A model generated the notes under the pieces. The model was not told where the DNA came from. It made no database searches and saw only the letters and a program-made list of their open reading frames with translations. 64,000 bases of DNA, taken from Phytopythium helicoides (Eukaryota; Oomycota; Peronosporomycetes; Pythiales; Pythiaceae). The first letter of the stretch is position 1. Each line of letters starts with the position of its first letter. Shown piece by piece: positions 10,017 through 20,473 of this stretch. The translations under genes and the position numbers were made by a program. The stretch covers positions 1,104,856-1,168,855 of the forward strand of contig JANFNE010000019.1 of the NCBI GenBank assembly GCA_024867545.1, in the 5' to 3' direction.

Positions 10017-11381
10017 ATGGATGCGCGGGTCGTGAATCAAGCGGGAGCGGGAGCGGCCGCGGACGCAGCGCATCTCAAGAAGCAGCGGCGCAACGAGCGT
10101 GACCGGCGCCGCAGCCTGCTCAAGCGGGTGAGCTACGTAGCTACAAAGCGCGCGTCTCACTTGGCCTTTTGGCGGACGACGACGACGACGACGACGAGGC
10201 GCTAATGCAACTCTCGGTGGTGGTGGTGGCGCGCTAGGAGTCCATGGGGGCGATGCGGCGCCTGGTCGCGCAGCTCGAGGCGCAGAAGCGCTCGCTGCTC
10301 GCGCTGGCGGCCGAGGCGGACGGCGAGCCGCTCACCTCGGACGACGAGCCGCTCACCTCGGACGCCGGCGGCTCGTCGCCCTCGCCGACTTGTGCGCGCG
10401 CGCCGCTCTCGCCCGTCGACGCGGACGCCAAGATGAAGCGCGGCGAGTTCGTGCGCCTCGCGGCCGAGGTCGAGGCGCTGCGCAAGGAGAACGCCGCGCT
10501 CGTCGGCAGCCTGCGCCAGCGCGACATGTTTGCCAGCGCGCTGCAGAACCTCATGCTAGAGTTTGACCACCCGCCGGAGCTCGCCGCGCTGCTCGAGGAG
10601 GCGGCGGCCATGGCGCACGCCGATGGGGACGGCGACGAGGACGGACAGGACGGAGCGGGAGACGTCGCCTTCACGCCGCTCACGCCCGAGGAGGCAGCCG
10701 AGTGCGTGCGCTCCACGATCGCCGCCATGGACCGCGCGAGAGGACGCCCATGCGCGCGACGCCACCTTCTCGCGCGGCGCAAAGTTCTTTGGCTGGAGCG
10801 AGTACACGTTCCGCCAGCACGCGACCATCTCGTTCGCCGTCAAGAAGACGCTGCCCAACACGACGCCCGCCAACCTGCTGGCTACGACGTGGCGCTTCGT
10901 GACGGACGCACGCAGCACCAAGCACCTCATCCGCCCGCAGCTTTCGGCCACCTACACACCGCTGCAGATCCTCAGCAAGGATATGATCGTCATCGACCGC
11001 CGCACGGACGACCCGTGCCGCGTCGGCATCAACGGCAAGCCGCTCGCCATGCGCACCGTCTACCTGCTCTTCTGGACGCGTGTGCCCACCGAGCACGGAG
11101 ACGCCTACGTGCTTTGCATGAAGACCATTGACCTGCCGCTCGTCAAGCGCTTGCTGCGCGACGACGAGCTCTGGTGTGATATTTTCTACTGGATCCGCTT
11201 CGCTCCAGACGGCACCATCGATGCGTCCGGTGGGCGGCCAACTGCCACTGTCGCCGAGTTCGGAGGCGTCAACACCTACTTGCGCGAGGAGATCGCGTCT
11301 TCGTGGCTCGCGGAACTCGTGTTCCTCGCCATCCGGTGGGAGACGCTCGCCGTCGCGCCGTGTCTGCTCACCAACTGGTGA
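10017..11381 (+). pseudogene. bZIP-like plus START-like regulator with intron and one frameshift
   Basis: Exon 1 (10017-10127) encodes a basic region with KKQRRNERDRRRSLLKR. A predicted 110-nt GT-AG intron (10128-10237) joins it in frame to a leucine-rich coiled coil and acidic linker. Near 10735-10745 the reading frame must shift by one to reach the second half (ATFSRGAKFFGWSEYTFRQ...), which runs open to 11381. The C-terminal half resembles the START-like domain also seen at 62585-63988, including a final WLAELVFLAIRWETLAV helix. In the basic region the Arg eight residues after the Asn is Leu, so classic bZIP binding is doubtful. Pseudogene or a one-base sequence error. Confidence 0.65.
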
Positions 11382-11683
11382 GTGGATGGCAACAAAAGTG
11401 CTGGCGACGTCCCCAAAGTAGACGCCCAGCCTCGTTTTGAGAGTGAAATCATCTAGTGGTTAATGTCAATGCACGAAATACTCGAGTTCGAGCGCAGTGT
11501 TCATGATTGTCGTTGCCGCAGCCTCCTGAGGCACACACGAGCGCGCATTGCAGTAGGCAGAGTTCAACCAGGAGTCCAAACAGCTGATGTCCAGCATGAC
11601 ATATCATTACGGATCTCCAACGAAAACAACACATCAGAACCTACTTGACTGCAGCAAATCACACGAGGCGCGAGGTCTCCAGC

Positions 11684-13442
11684 CTACGGGACCAGCAGCA
11701 GCGGAGCGACATTCGCGGCTTCCCACCGTAGCAACACGAAGAAGATGCCAAGCATCCATCGAAGCGCAAAAGAGCGAGAGTGCCCGTCCAACGTCCCGCC
11801 GAAGCGCACGCGGCAGCCCACTGCCATGGGCCGCGGGGGCGAACCCGAACCACATGAAGGAGTCGAACCAGGCATTCCCGTGGCAGCCGCACGAGTTCAC
11901 GAAGCTCGGGTTCACTGACCGGAACACGACGTAGCTCCACGCGTCGTCGTCGACGCCCTCATCCATGGCGTCGATCCGGTACAGCAAGTCGATGCTTCGG
12001 AACTTGACCGTCTTCTTGAACCCAGATTCGTGCTCCTCCTCCTGCTGCATGCGCCGCACAACCACAAGGTCGTCGTGGATTTCGTGCAGCACTTCCAGCT
12101 CCAGCGCAGAGACAGCAGGACCAAACATGGACGCGAACGAGCGCTGGTCGCGGCAGAACAGCCACGTCTTCACAAACAGCTCGCGAGGGTCAGCGGCCAG
12201 CATGAGCTTCTCGAACGCAAACTCGAAGCTCGTGTCGTTCGTGTCGTTCGTGTCGTCGCCACGGAAGCGTCGGTGATCGCGCCACCCCATGACCTCCATT
12301 CCAGACCGGAACATCCCATCCATCGAGTTGTGAGGATTGAAGAACATCGGGGCCGGGATCGACGAATAGAAGTAAGCGATCTCGGTGTACGAGTCGCGGA
12401 CAAGCGCCAGGCAGTGGCCGATGGTGGCCACATCCCAAGTGACAAAGTCGCACAGTGTCAGTCCAGCATTCGAGACACTCTGGGGGATTGCTGTCTCCTC
12501 GACAACAAGCCCATCAGCATCGCTGCGACTGCGACGAGTTCTTGGCTGGACGCTGTCACGGTACGGAAGTTGCTCGGGTGGCTCGCGATGATCTCCAGCA
12601 ACGACTGCACGACCTGCGCGTGCAGCGACTGTTTCTCATGCACGAGCTGCTGCTCCTCGTGCTGCAGGAACGCAAGCTGTTCGCGTAGAACAGGGTCGTC
12701 TGTGGCGGGAGCAGTCGAAGTGGCCACCGCCATGGCTGCGAGCGCGTTCGCCTTGACGGCCTCGAGCTTCTCGACCGTCGCCTTCATGTCATCGATTTGG
12801 TCACGGAAGCGCTGTCTCGAGCGCCGCATGGTCTCTCGGTGCTGCTCTCGGCGGATGGCGGCTCGTTCCTCGGGGGACAGGTGCGAGCGGCGCTTCCTCG
12901 TCCTCGGCGGTCCCTTGGTCTTGATTCTCTGGCTGCTGCCACTGTTGCTGCCTGTCACCGACGGCGAGGAGGACGAGGACATGGACGCCGTGTCGCTAGT
13001 GCTTCCGTCGACACTAGTAGTCGATCCCTTGGCGTCCCCGCAGGACCCGTCCCCACACCCACAGCCGTCCTTCTCGGCCGCCACCGGCGCTGGGACCGCC
13101 GCGAGCACGGGCACAGGGCGCCGGCGCGACTCTGCAGCAAGAAGCAGCGCCCGCCTCGCCTCGACAGCAGCCGCCGGCCGCCAGCAGCGCCTCCAGGTCC
13201 GGGAACTGCGCCGCGCCGCCGCACTGGCCGCCTCCGCAGCCGCCGCCCGCGTGCGCGGCCTCCACGGGCGCCACGGCGACCTCCGCCTCCTCCTCGGGCT
13301 CGTACTGGAGCCCATCGCCGAGCCAGAGCTCGCCGTGGGCCAGCAGCTCGTCCACGAGCGCCAGGTCCGCGTCCTTGGCCGGCCCCGCGGGCAGCCACTC
13401 GCCCAGCTCGGCCGCCGCCGTGGACCGCCGAACTTCGTCCAT
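11684..13442 (-). pseudogene. Decayed bZIP plus START-like regulator, three frameshifts
   Basis: Pieces of one protein lie in successive frames. The N-terminus starts at 13442 (MDEVRRS..., acidic). A bZIP segment (12458-about 13150) has SPEERAAIRREQHRETMRRSRQR, in which the normally invariant Asn of the basic region is His. A START-like domain (about 11850-12510) has VATIGHCLALVRDSYTEIAY and FVNSCGCHGNAWFDSF. A terminal helix, GIFFVLLRWEAANVAP, lies in a third frame ending at 11684. The matching helix in the gene at 10017 supports that reconstruction of order. Frame changes fall near 13150, 12510 and 11800. It is tail-to-tail with the gene at 10017. Probably a pseudogene. Confidence 0.65.
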
Positions 13443-13626
13443 CGTCTGCGTTTCTCTTGGTGTTTTAGCTGTTGTTTGCGACAGCCGAAAGGCGTCGAAA
13501 GGCGATTGCGGTAGTACTATCCAAATACAAACACATACAAACAAATACAGTCAGTGTACAGTATATATTGCCTTTTTCGGCAGAGTCGAATTGTAATTCG
13601 ACACACTCACTTTTCGCGCCGACAGG

Positions 13627-15934
13627 ATGGAGCCGAGACTGCTGCACGGAAGACGCTACCTGCTGCTGGGCTTCCCGCCCGCCGAGCGCTCCGCCATGGT
13701 CAACGAGCTCTCGCGGCTGCTCGCCAAGCCGCTGGAGGCTGCTGGGGATGTGGATGCGGGCGAGGAGGAGCTGCTCGTGGTCACGAGCTACTGGGCGGAC
13801 GTGGCGCCGCCGACCAAGCTGCGCTGCATTCGCGGGCGGAGGATTGAGATGGTGACGCGCTGCTGGGTGCGGACGGTGGCGAGGCTCGGCCGCTGGGTGG
13901 ATCCACGCGCCCACAGGTTCTTCCGGCCGCCGAGGGCCCCAGAAGACTGCAGAGCGCCTTTGGTGTCGTACCCAGTGGACTTTCAAGTTGAAGCGGACGC
14001 ACGAGACCCGAGACTGCTGCTGCCGTGCTCGCCGAGGTTCCTGATTGACGAGGAGGTACCGCTGTGGCCGTATGTGCTTGCGACGCTGCGTCGGCCGCTG
14101 GCGAGTCTGGAGGCTCTAGGACTCGCGCTGCAAGAGTGAGGACAAGTGTTACGATGAGGCAGTAGTAGCTTGTGGAGATTGACGAGACACCTTGTTCCAG
14201 GCTCATGATGTGGAACAGCGACCGGAGATTCAACTGCCTCGACATCGCCATCAAAAGGGTGAGGGTCGAGCGTGTAATTGCGTGTTAGATGGACTGCGGC
14301 GCTAACTTGTGGTGCCTTGTGTCGTCCTACAGCTGCTCTCGGACGAGGAGCGAGCAGAGTTGTTCAACTTCACACTACCAGAGCTTCAGCAGCTCGTGTG
14401 CAACTTGCCGTTTCTGTTTCCTACGTCGCCGCCGGTGCTCGCTCCATTGCCAATGCAAGCCACAGCACCGACCATTCGATCGTCAGCCCACTCCTTCACC
14501 AAGGAAGAGGCACTCGTATTGGTGGCCTGCTGCTTTTTTAGCATTATGCCAGGCCAAACTCGCAAGTTTCCTCCGGGCTCGGAAGGTGGAAAAGAGCGTG
14601 CGATGGAATTCAACTCGTTCTCCATGGTCAGCATGCTCGTGTCTCCACCAGCATATGCTGGCCCAAAAGTCAACAAGATCCGCTGCGTCCTGCAATATTT
14701 CATCGATGTAGCCAAGCAGCTCCGAAGCGATCGCGATCGAATGCAGCATGAAATTGTCACCTTCTCGCGAGTCGGCGTCATGATGCCAGTTCCAGAAGAA
14801 AGCATCACGGACGGATACGAAAGTGACGACGATAGCGACGCTTTTGCTGCAGTTATTCTCGATCGCGTCTCGAGTCTGGCACGCCTCCAGAAAGCGTCGG
14901 GCGAGCTCCTTTTGACCCACATCTCGAGTGAGTCGAATCACCTTATTGAGGACCTTGATGCGCATCTTCAGATAGACTTTGCCAACATGTATCCTGGCGG
15001 TGGCGTGCTCGGTGGAGGTTGTGTGCAAGAGGAGATCCGCTTTGCTATATCACCCGAGATGCTGATCTCGTGCCTGATGATTCCCAAGCTTGAGACCCAC
15101 GAAGCCTTCGCTATTCGTGGCTCACAGCGTTACTGCTCTTACACAGGCTACGGTGGTTCCTTTGAGATGTCGGGACCATCTCAGGATCACACCCCATTCG
15201 AAGACGTTGAAGGAAAGCAGCAGAGACAATGCGTGACTGTTGGAATCGACGCTAGCGACTATGGAGGGAACCGCAGGGGCTCCGACCGACAGTTTTCACG
15301 GGGTCACATGTGGCGTGACGTGTTCAAGGCGTACGTGGGTTTCGCCTACAACCTTGACGAAGAGAGTGAGTCAACTCGAGCTTGGCCGGTAGCCACGGGG
15401 AACTGGGGTTGTGGAGTCTTCCGCGGAGACCCGGAACTGAAGTTGCTCCTCCAATGGCTCGCCTCATCTCTTGTGGGGCGAGATGTGGTGTACGTGCTGC
15501 TAGACCGTGACGAGATGCTGAAGCAACGCCTTGCGAGGGTGTGTGAGCTCATGTCGCGGCTCCAGTGGCACGTAGCTGTTCAGTGGCTCGCCGAGTTTCT
15601 ATTTGGATCAGAAGGGGGACTCTCGTTGGCGGGAAGAGTCCATCGACGCCATGAGCAGCAGCGCCGACCAGGACTGCGGTCGAGGAGAGGAGCGGGTCAT
15701 GATAACGATGGCAATGGGTCGGGGGTGCTACTAATGGCTGTTGAGTCACTGGAAAAGCTGCTGATTCGATTTTCCTCTGATACTACTTCCTCGCTCGACG
15801 TCGAAGACATTGCAGTGGACATCGAAGCCACACGCAGGGGCGAGAGCGAGGCTGTGGACGAGAGCGCGCCGTCGCCTCCCAAGCGCAAGCGACTCGCACA
15901 GAGCACGATGGAGCAATTCTTTCAGTTCAAGTGA
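13627..15934 (+). CDS. PARG: Poly(ADP-ribose) glycohydrolase with N-terminal BRCT-like domain and C-terminal PIP box
   Basis: Predicted exons are 13627-14135, 14201-14258 and 14333-15934, with 65- and 74-nt GT-AG introns (gtgagg donors, ccag and acag acceptors). They join in frame to give 722 residues. Residues 1-100 look like a BRCT domain, with a CWVRTVARLGRWVDPRAHRF end. The catalytic macrodomain has the PARG signature GGG-x7-QEE (GGG 411-413, QEE 421-423) in NMYPGGGVLGGGCVQEEIRF, and YTGYGG at about 459. PARG removes poly(ADP-ribose) from proteins, chiefly in the nucleus during DNA repair. The C-terminus ends QSTMEQFFQFK, a canonical Q-x-x-M-x-x-F-F PCNA-binding motif after a KRKR basic patch. 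Homology of the catalytic part is secure; the BRCT call is tentative. Confidence 0.88.
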
Positions 15935-15979
15935 GTTTTGTTTTCTGTGTATTGAGAAATACTGGATCTCTGGCAGAGC

Positions 15980-16464
15980 TCAGATAGAGGCGGCACCGGC
16001 CACGACGGTCATGACGACGCTGGCAACAGGTCAAAGATGCCACGGAGATAGCAGAGCTGGAAGCAGACTTTGACGAAGACGAGCCAGTGATGTCGCCGAC
16101 GATCGAAGACGCAGTGTTGCCTGCCTCGGATGCGGCATTAGCGGCTGCGGACGCGGCGCCAGCGAGAGTAGATCCAGCAGCACTGACTGCGTCTCCAGCA
16201 GCAGAAGTAACGGTGTCAGCCAGCGTTGTCAGCAACCGACACAGCGGTGTCTACTGCGTTTCCAGCTGCGGAGGAGACGGTATCGGCCGCATCAGCAGCA
16301 GCAGCAGAGGCTACCGTGTTCGCGGCGTTCCCAGCCGCGGACGAGACGGAGTCGATCACGTCCGTGATGTCCATGGTGGCTGCAGCATTGTCGACGTTTG
16401 CTGTTGTCATGTGCATCGAGGCGGCCACGGCGGTGAGGAGCGAGAGCAGCAGTGAGCAGCGCAT
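15980..16464 (-). pseudogene. Small secreted Ala/Ser-rich protein, frameshifted copy 1
   Basis: Starts at 16464 with a signal peptide (MRCSLLLSLLTAVAASMH), followed by amphipathic Ala/Asp/Ser repeats of the type SAAGNAVDTAVSVADNA. The frame then breaks near 16220. The repeats continue in the next frame (LADTVTSAAGDAVSAAG) and break again near 16030 before a hydrophobic tail ending at 15980. The intact paralogue at 20009-20473 shows the expected continuous layout. The copy begins only 45 bp after the convergent PARG stop. Confidence 0.7.
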
Positions 16465-17593
16465 GCTGTTGATCGTGGAGAAGTGAGTTGGAGGTGACGA
16501 ATTTGCGAGTGAGGACAATGCGGCGCCGACGTGCATCAAGCCCGCGGTTGCTGTGGATCTCTGGTACGTGGGGTGTGCAAGTGAAGCCATTCCGGTGCAC
16601 ACTTCGAAATTGCTGTTCCTGTTGTGATTTCAGAGTTTCTCCACCATCATCGCAGAGTTTTTCGTTTCCAAAAGTAAATGATTCGTGTGAATATTTGAAA
16701 CGCGACTAATTCTTGCGGAAGCTCATTCAAAGAAGTGTAAGATCGCCCGAAAGCAAGCCAAGCACCCTAAGGGAGGAGCTCAAGTTACGCAACTATCCCC
16801 ATCCTCTTCCTGACATGAGCTGGTTTTGTGTCGGGCCATCCCTCGTTGACCGATGTCAGATATTACTCTCAGCGCTGTTCTGCAAGCTTCTTCAGCATTT
16901 CGGCTCCACCCAAAATAAATTTCGCTCGCGCTGGCAGATCATGCGTGCGAATCAAGCATCACTGAGTTCGCCAAACTGTAGCCACCTCCTGCTGAAAGCT
17001 GAGACTTACCGTCCCGTGCATGCAGGCTGGTGACGACGTCAGCATGATACCGTGTGTCTGCTGGTTTGTACCTACAAAACCCAGCGCAGAGTAAGCGGCT
17101 GGCCCTGCAGCGTTGCTATCATGCCACTCCAAGTCCATGCACACTTTGTGCGTCGGTAACACACTCGTGGAAATCGGCGGTTAGGAGCTGGAGGCAAGGT
17201 ATCTGTATGTCGTCTCACCCACAGAATGGTAGCTGCATAACAGTATAGTGGGATTTCTTCAACTGCGTTTGTGAAAATCTTCAAATGGCCGTATCCTGCC
17301 TTTCATTGCGGCCTATGAGGCTGGTTATCACGTATGGAGTGTTCGCACCCCGGTGAGAGTGGTTCTTGTTGCCACTGTCTCCGTAGCTAAACGACACTTC
17401 TAAGGTTTGAATATCCGCAGTCCACGGGAAACTCTAATTAGCTCTTGTTTCACCGAGGTTCCTACCCTCTGCCCTCTCCACTACAGCTATACGGGACCAC
17501 CAGCATGCCCTACACTGAGTCCACAGCGTAGACTGGTTACCACGTGTGGTGTTCCCTCACCACCACGATATTGGAGTTGTTCTTGATGGGTAA

Positions 17594-17908
17594 AGTTTTT
17601 TTCGGGTCGTGTACAGGCCAGACCTGGCAAATGGGTCTGACTGCAAACACACATTTTGATTGCGCACTTGCAAATGTCTTGAAGTGACTCGAAAAGCCAT
17701 CGATCGGCATTCATGGACCCCTGACTTCACAAACATGGCTGTGCAGGTACTCGTTGAAGTCGTAGGCATGATTGGCACCCCTCTGACTTATAACGATGCG
17801 CCTTCGACTCGTAGTGCTTGTTTTTAGTGTGAAAAGGCCCCTGTTCTTCTAGTAGGGGGTCGATCAGACCCATTGCCAGGTCTGACCCGCACACGACCCG
17901 AAAAAAAT
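17594..17908. repeat. Imperfect long inverted repeat, possible MITE
   Basis: About 45-bp arms at 17594-17640 and 17864-17908 are reverse complements with a few mismatches; both contain the cgggtcgtgt core next to a T/A homopolymer, then gacctggcaa-type sequence and gggtctga. About 220 bp separate them. The size and terminal arrangement fit a small non-autonomous transposon, but I see no clear target-site duplication and no transposase. Confidence 0.55.
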
Positions 17909-18330
17909 CTTCCTCTTGATGTCGACGCGTCCTGCGCAGCTAGTGCCGAGGCGAAACGCCTGTCGCCTGCTCGCAATGACCTTCCTCCGTGGGTCCACGC
18001 TCCGGTGGGGGTGTCCTTCATAGCCTCAAGTCGCCGAGGCTGAGTGCTCGGTTTGCTGCTTCGAGACGTGCAGCGTCGCTCCCAGTCGCCATCGTCGTTT
18101 TGGTTGCTGGATGAATCTGGCTGAGGCTTAAAATTACCTGGCCGCTGCTATCGCAATTCGGGAGATGCTGCCACGTTGGCTTCTTCATCTTGGAATATCC
18201 GTCCCTGTTTACTCGCTCGATGACAAAGACGTTTCCTGCCACCCAAGCACAAGGGACTTGCACGAAGCACGTTGGCACAACGGAATAGTTACTTCAGTTC
18301 AAGCGAGGTGTATTGAGAGATATAGCGGCG

Positions 18331-18373
18331 CGTGACGGCGCATGACGCATGACGGCGCATGACGCATGACGGC
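18331..18373. repeat. 17-bp tandem repeat at a gene 3' end
   Basis: The unit catgacgcatgacggcg occurs twice with a partial copy before it, directly abutting the stop codon of the minus-strand gene at 18376. It is absent at the equivalent places of the two paralogues. Confidence 0.75.
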
Positions 18374-18375
18374 GC

Positions 18376-18624
18376 TCACAAGGTAGTAACCGCAGCCGCG
18401 ACAGTGATGACAACTCCAGTCATGGCCACCGAAGCCACGGAGGTAGCAGAGCTGGAAGCGGACGCTGAAGACGATGAGACGGAGTTAATCACATCCGAGA
18501 CGGTCGTGGTTGCCGCAGCGTTGGCAGCTGCCGCCACATCCGAAGAGTCGATGGTCTCGGCGGCGGAGTGCGTCGAGACGGCCACGATAGCGAGCAGCGA
18601 GAGCAGCAGAGAGTACCGCATCAT
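18376..18624 (-). CDS. Small secreted Ala/Ser-rich protein, short copy 2
   Basis: 82 residues. A signal peptide (MMRYSLLLSLLAIVAVSTHSAA) leads to ETIDSSDVAAAANAAATTTVSDVINSV, a Ser/Ala stretch, and a hydrophobic end (VAMTGVVITVAAAVTTL) that looks like a GPI-attachment signal. It has the same N- and C-termini as the paralogue at 20009-20473 but lacks nearly all the central amphipathic repeats. It is the middle of three dispersed copies. Role unknown; likely cell-surface or wall associated. Confidence 0.7.
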   Translation of the reverse strand: MMRYSLLLSLLAIVAVSTHSAAETIDSSDVAAAANAAATTTVSDVINSVSSSSASASSSATSVASVAMTGVVITVAAAVTTL

Positions 18625-20008
18625 GCTGGTTGAAGAGAAGTGAGCTGGGCTGGAGGTGGCAGATTCGCGAGTGAGGACAACGCGGATTGTCGAAACACGT
18701 CGAGCCGGGGAGTGCCGTGATTGTCGAGTTTACAATCGCACAGCAGCACCGCTGCGATAAAGACTGTCACAGACTGCAGGCGAGACTATCCTCCTTCCGG
18801 CAGCTCGACAGCTCTTTACAAACGCACATTGTTGAGTCACGCAAGCTACGTCTATCCTGAGTCAGCGTTAAGGCGTCCACGTCCAGAGATAGAGACGGAC
18901 GGCGCAACGAGTGGGCTGCAGAATGGGTACAGTATCACTGCAATGCATCCGCTCGTCCGTCCACTCTACGCCTGTATCAAGACCACCTTCCAATGTCGTC
19001 GTCTCGTGCTTCATACCACATTAGCGTCGAATCCGTCGTGAACGAGTGTTCCCAATAGTCGCGAGGGTCCTTGAAGATCAAGCCCGCCCACGACGATGAC
19101 GTTTTCCCAGTGTTTCAAAAGCGCTGGAATATCTAGCCGATATTGCTGCGTGAAGTGTTGCTTAGTTGTGTGATCCTGATTCTAGAAGATGGAGAGCGAA
19201 GTGATCACGATCTATCTGCAGTCATCTCCTCACAGAATACAGCTTCCAAAAGGGAGGAATACTGTTGCTGAGAAAATGAGTGATGCTCTCATCGGGAGGG
19301 CTTGGGAGGCTCATGGCGTCAGGGTAGTCTTGATCAAGTCGACACGTAAACCATCGAGGAAGTATTGGAATGCGGCCCCCTCCTTCTCGCCATGAAATTC
19401 TCACGACCTTTTCCCTCTCTCAATGCGCGAGTTCTGTATCGATCATCACTGCACAAGCTGATTGCTACAGTGCAAACCACCGGTAGCCACACCAGCGACA
19501 TCAATCACCATTCCATTCATGGACCATCGTCGGCATCCCACTCACCACAATCTCGCGAGGGCGACGACACCACCGCCAAACTTCACCCCCTTAACCTTCC
19601 TCCATCGATGCGGTGGTTTGGACGTGGTAGGATTATGAAGTCGCTCTTCTATCTGGATATGCTCTGCTCTTGTTTCGAACAGAGACGGAAGGTGAGCTTC
19701 ATGACTGATATCACTGATGCTCCGATCTCCAAAGGTTTCATCGAGGCATGCAGCGTTGCTGCCTGTCTTCGTCGTCGTTGTCGAGAGAATCCGGGCTTGG
19801 TGGAGTTAGGTGATCCTGAGTCGTGCGTGATAGGTCGATCTTTGCTTTTGAACGCTGTACTTCCTCGCTCGAGGTCGAAGGACATTACCGCGAACACCAG
19901 GCGAGGTGAAACGGTGGACTAGAGAATGTCGTCACAGCATATACCAATGGAATAGTTCATTCAGGTCAAGCGAGTTGTATTGAAAGATACGGGGGTGCGT
20001 GCTGGCGC
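18625..20008. other. Intergenic, includes a PARG 3' relic near its end
   Basis: Low-complexity-free sequence with several open frames (for example 19365-19922) that match no domain. From about 19830 it resembles the 3' end of the PARG gene. The rest shows nothing I can interpret. Confidence 0.5.
19830..19980 (+). pseudogene. Relic of the PARG gene 3' end
   Basis: The segment with tacttcctcgctcgaggtcg, a following gacatt, and the later aggtcaagcgagttgtattg parallels the last exon and 3' flank of the PARG gene (about 15780-15955), with substitutions and indels that destroy the frame. A shorter match to the same 3' flank precedes the copy at 18376. It shows that PARG-tail plus Ala-rich gene was the duplicated unit. 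Confidence 0.6.
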
Positions 20009-20473
20009 TCACAAGGCAGAGGCCGCAGCGGCGATGGTCACAACGACGCTGATCACAGCTACCGACGCCATGGAGGCAGCAGAGCTGGAAGCAGACGTCG
20101 AAGATGACGAGTCGGTGATGTCATCGACGACCGAAGACGCTGTGTTGCCCACTGCAGACGCGGCATCCGCAGCTGCGGATCCAGCGGCGTCCACTGCGTC
20201 CCCGGCGTAGCTGGCAACCGTGTCGGCTGCGTCCTCGGCTGCGGAGACGGCATCGTCCACCACGTCACTAGTGGCCGCGTCCGTGACGCTGTCCACGACT
20301 GTGTCGGCGGCGTCTCCGGCCGCAGAAGAGACCGTGTCAACCACGTCCGAGACGCTCGTGGTGGCCGCAGCGTTGGCAGCCGCGGCAACGTCCGACGGAT
20401 CGATGAGAGCAGCGGCCGAGTGCATCGAGGCGGCCACGGTGGCGAGCAGCGCGAGAAGCAGCGAGCAGCGCAT
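20009..20473 (-). CDS. Small secreted Ala/Asp-rich repeat protein, long copy 3
   Basis: 154 residues from the ATG at 20473, chosen because a signal peptide (MRCSLLLALLATVAASMHSAAA) begins there; the frame is open to 20524. The centre (about 40-125) is a series of Ala-rich amphipathic repeats of roughly 11-14 residues such as SAAGDAADTVVDSVTD and SAAEDAADTVASYAGD. It resembles LEA-like or surfactant helices by composition only. A Ser-rich spacer and hydrophobic tail (VISVVVTIAAAASAL) suggest GPI anchoring. It has no cysteines after the signal peptide. Function unknown. Confidence 0.75.
   Translation of the reverse strand: MRCSLLLALLATVAASMHSAAALIDPSDVAAAANAAATTSVSDVVDTVSSAAGDAADTVVDSVTDAATSDVVDDAVSAAEDAADTVASYAGDAVDAAGSAAADAASAVGNTASSVVDDITDSSSSTSASSSAASMASVAVISVVVTIAAAASAL

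Larger units (their letters stand above)
16465..18375. other. Intergenic with an inverted-repeat element, no supported gene
   Basis: No convincing coding sequence. The first about 120 bases resemble the upstream regions of the two other Ala-rich genes and are probably promoter and 5' UTR. A stem-loop-like element lies at 17594-17908. A 17-bp tandem repeat sits just before 18376. Confidence 0.55.

Noticed and set aside
19365..19922. 185-codon frame as an independent gene
   Set aside because: Its 3' part is a degraded copy of the PARG 3' end in a shifted frame; the rest shows no domain.
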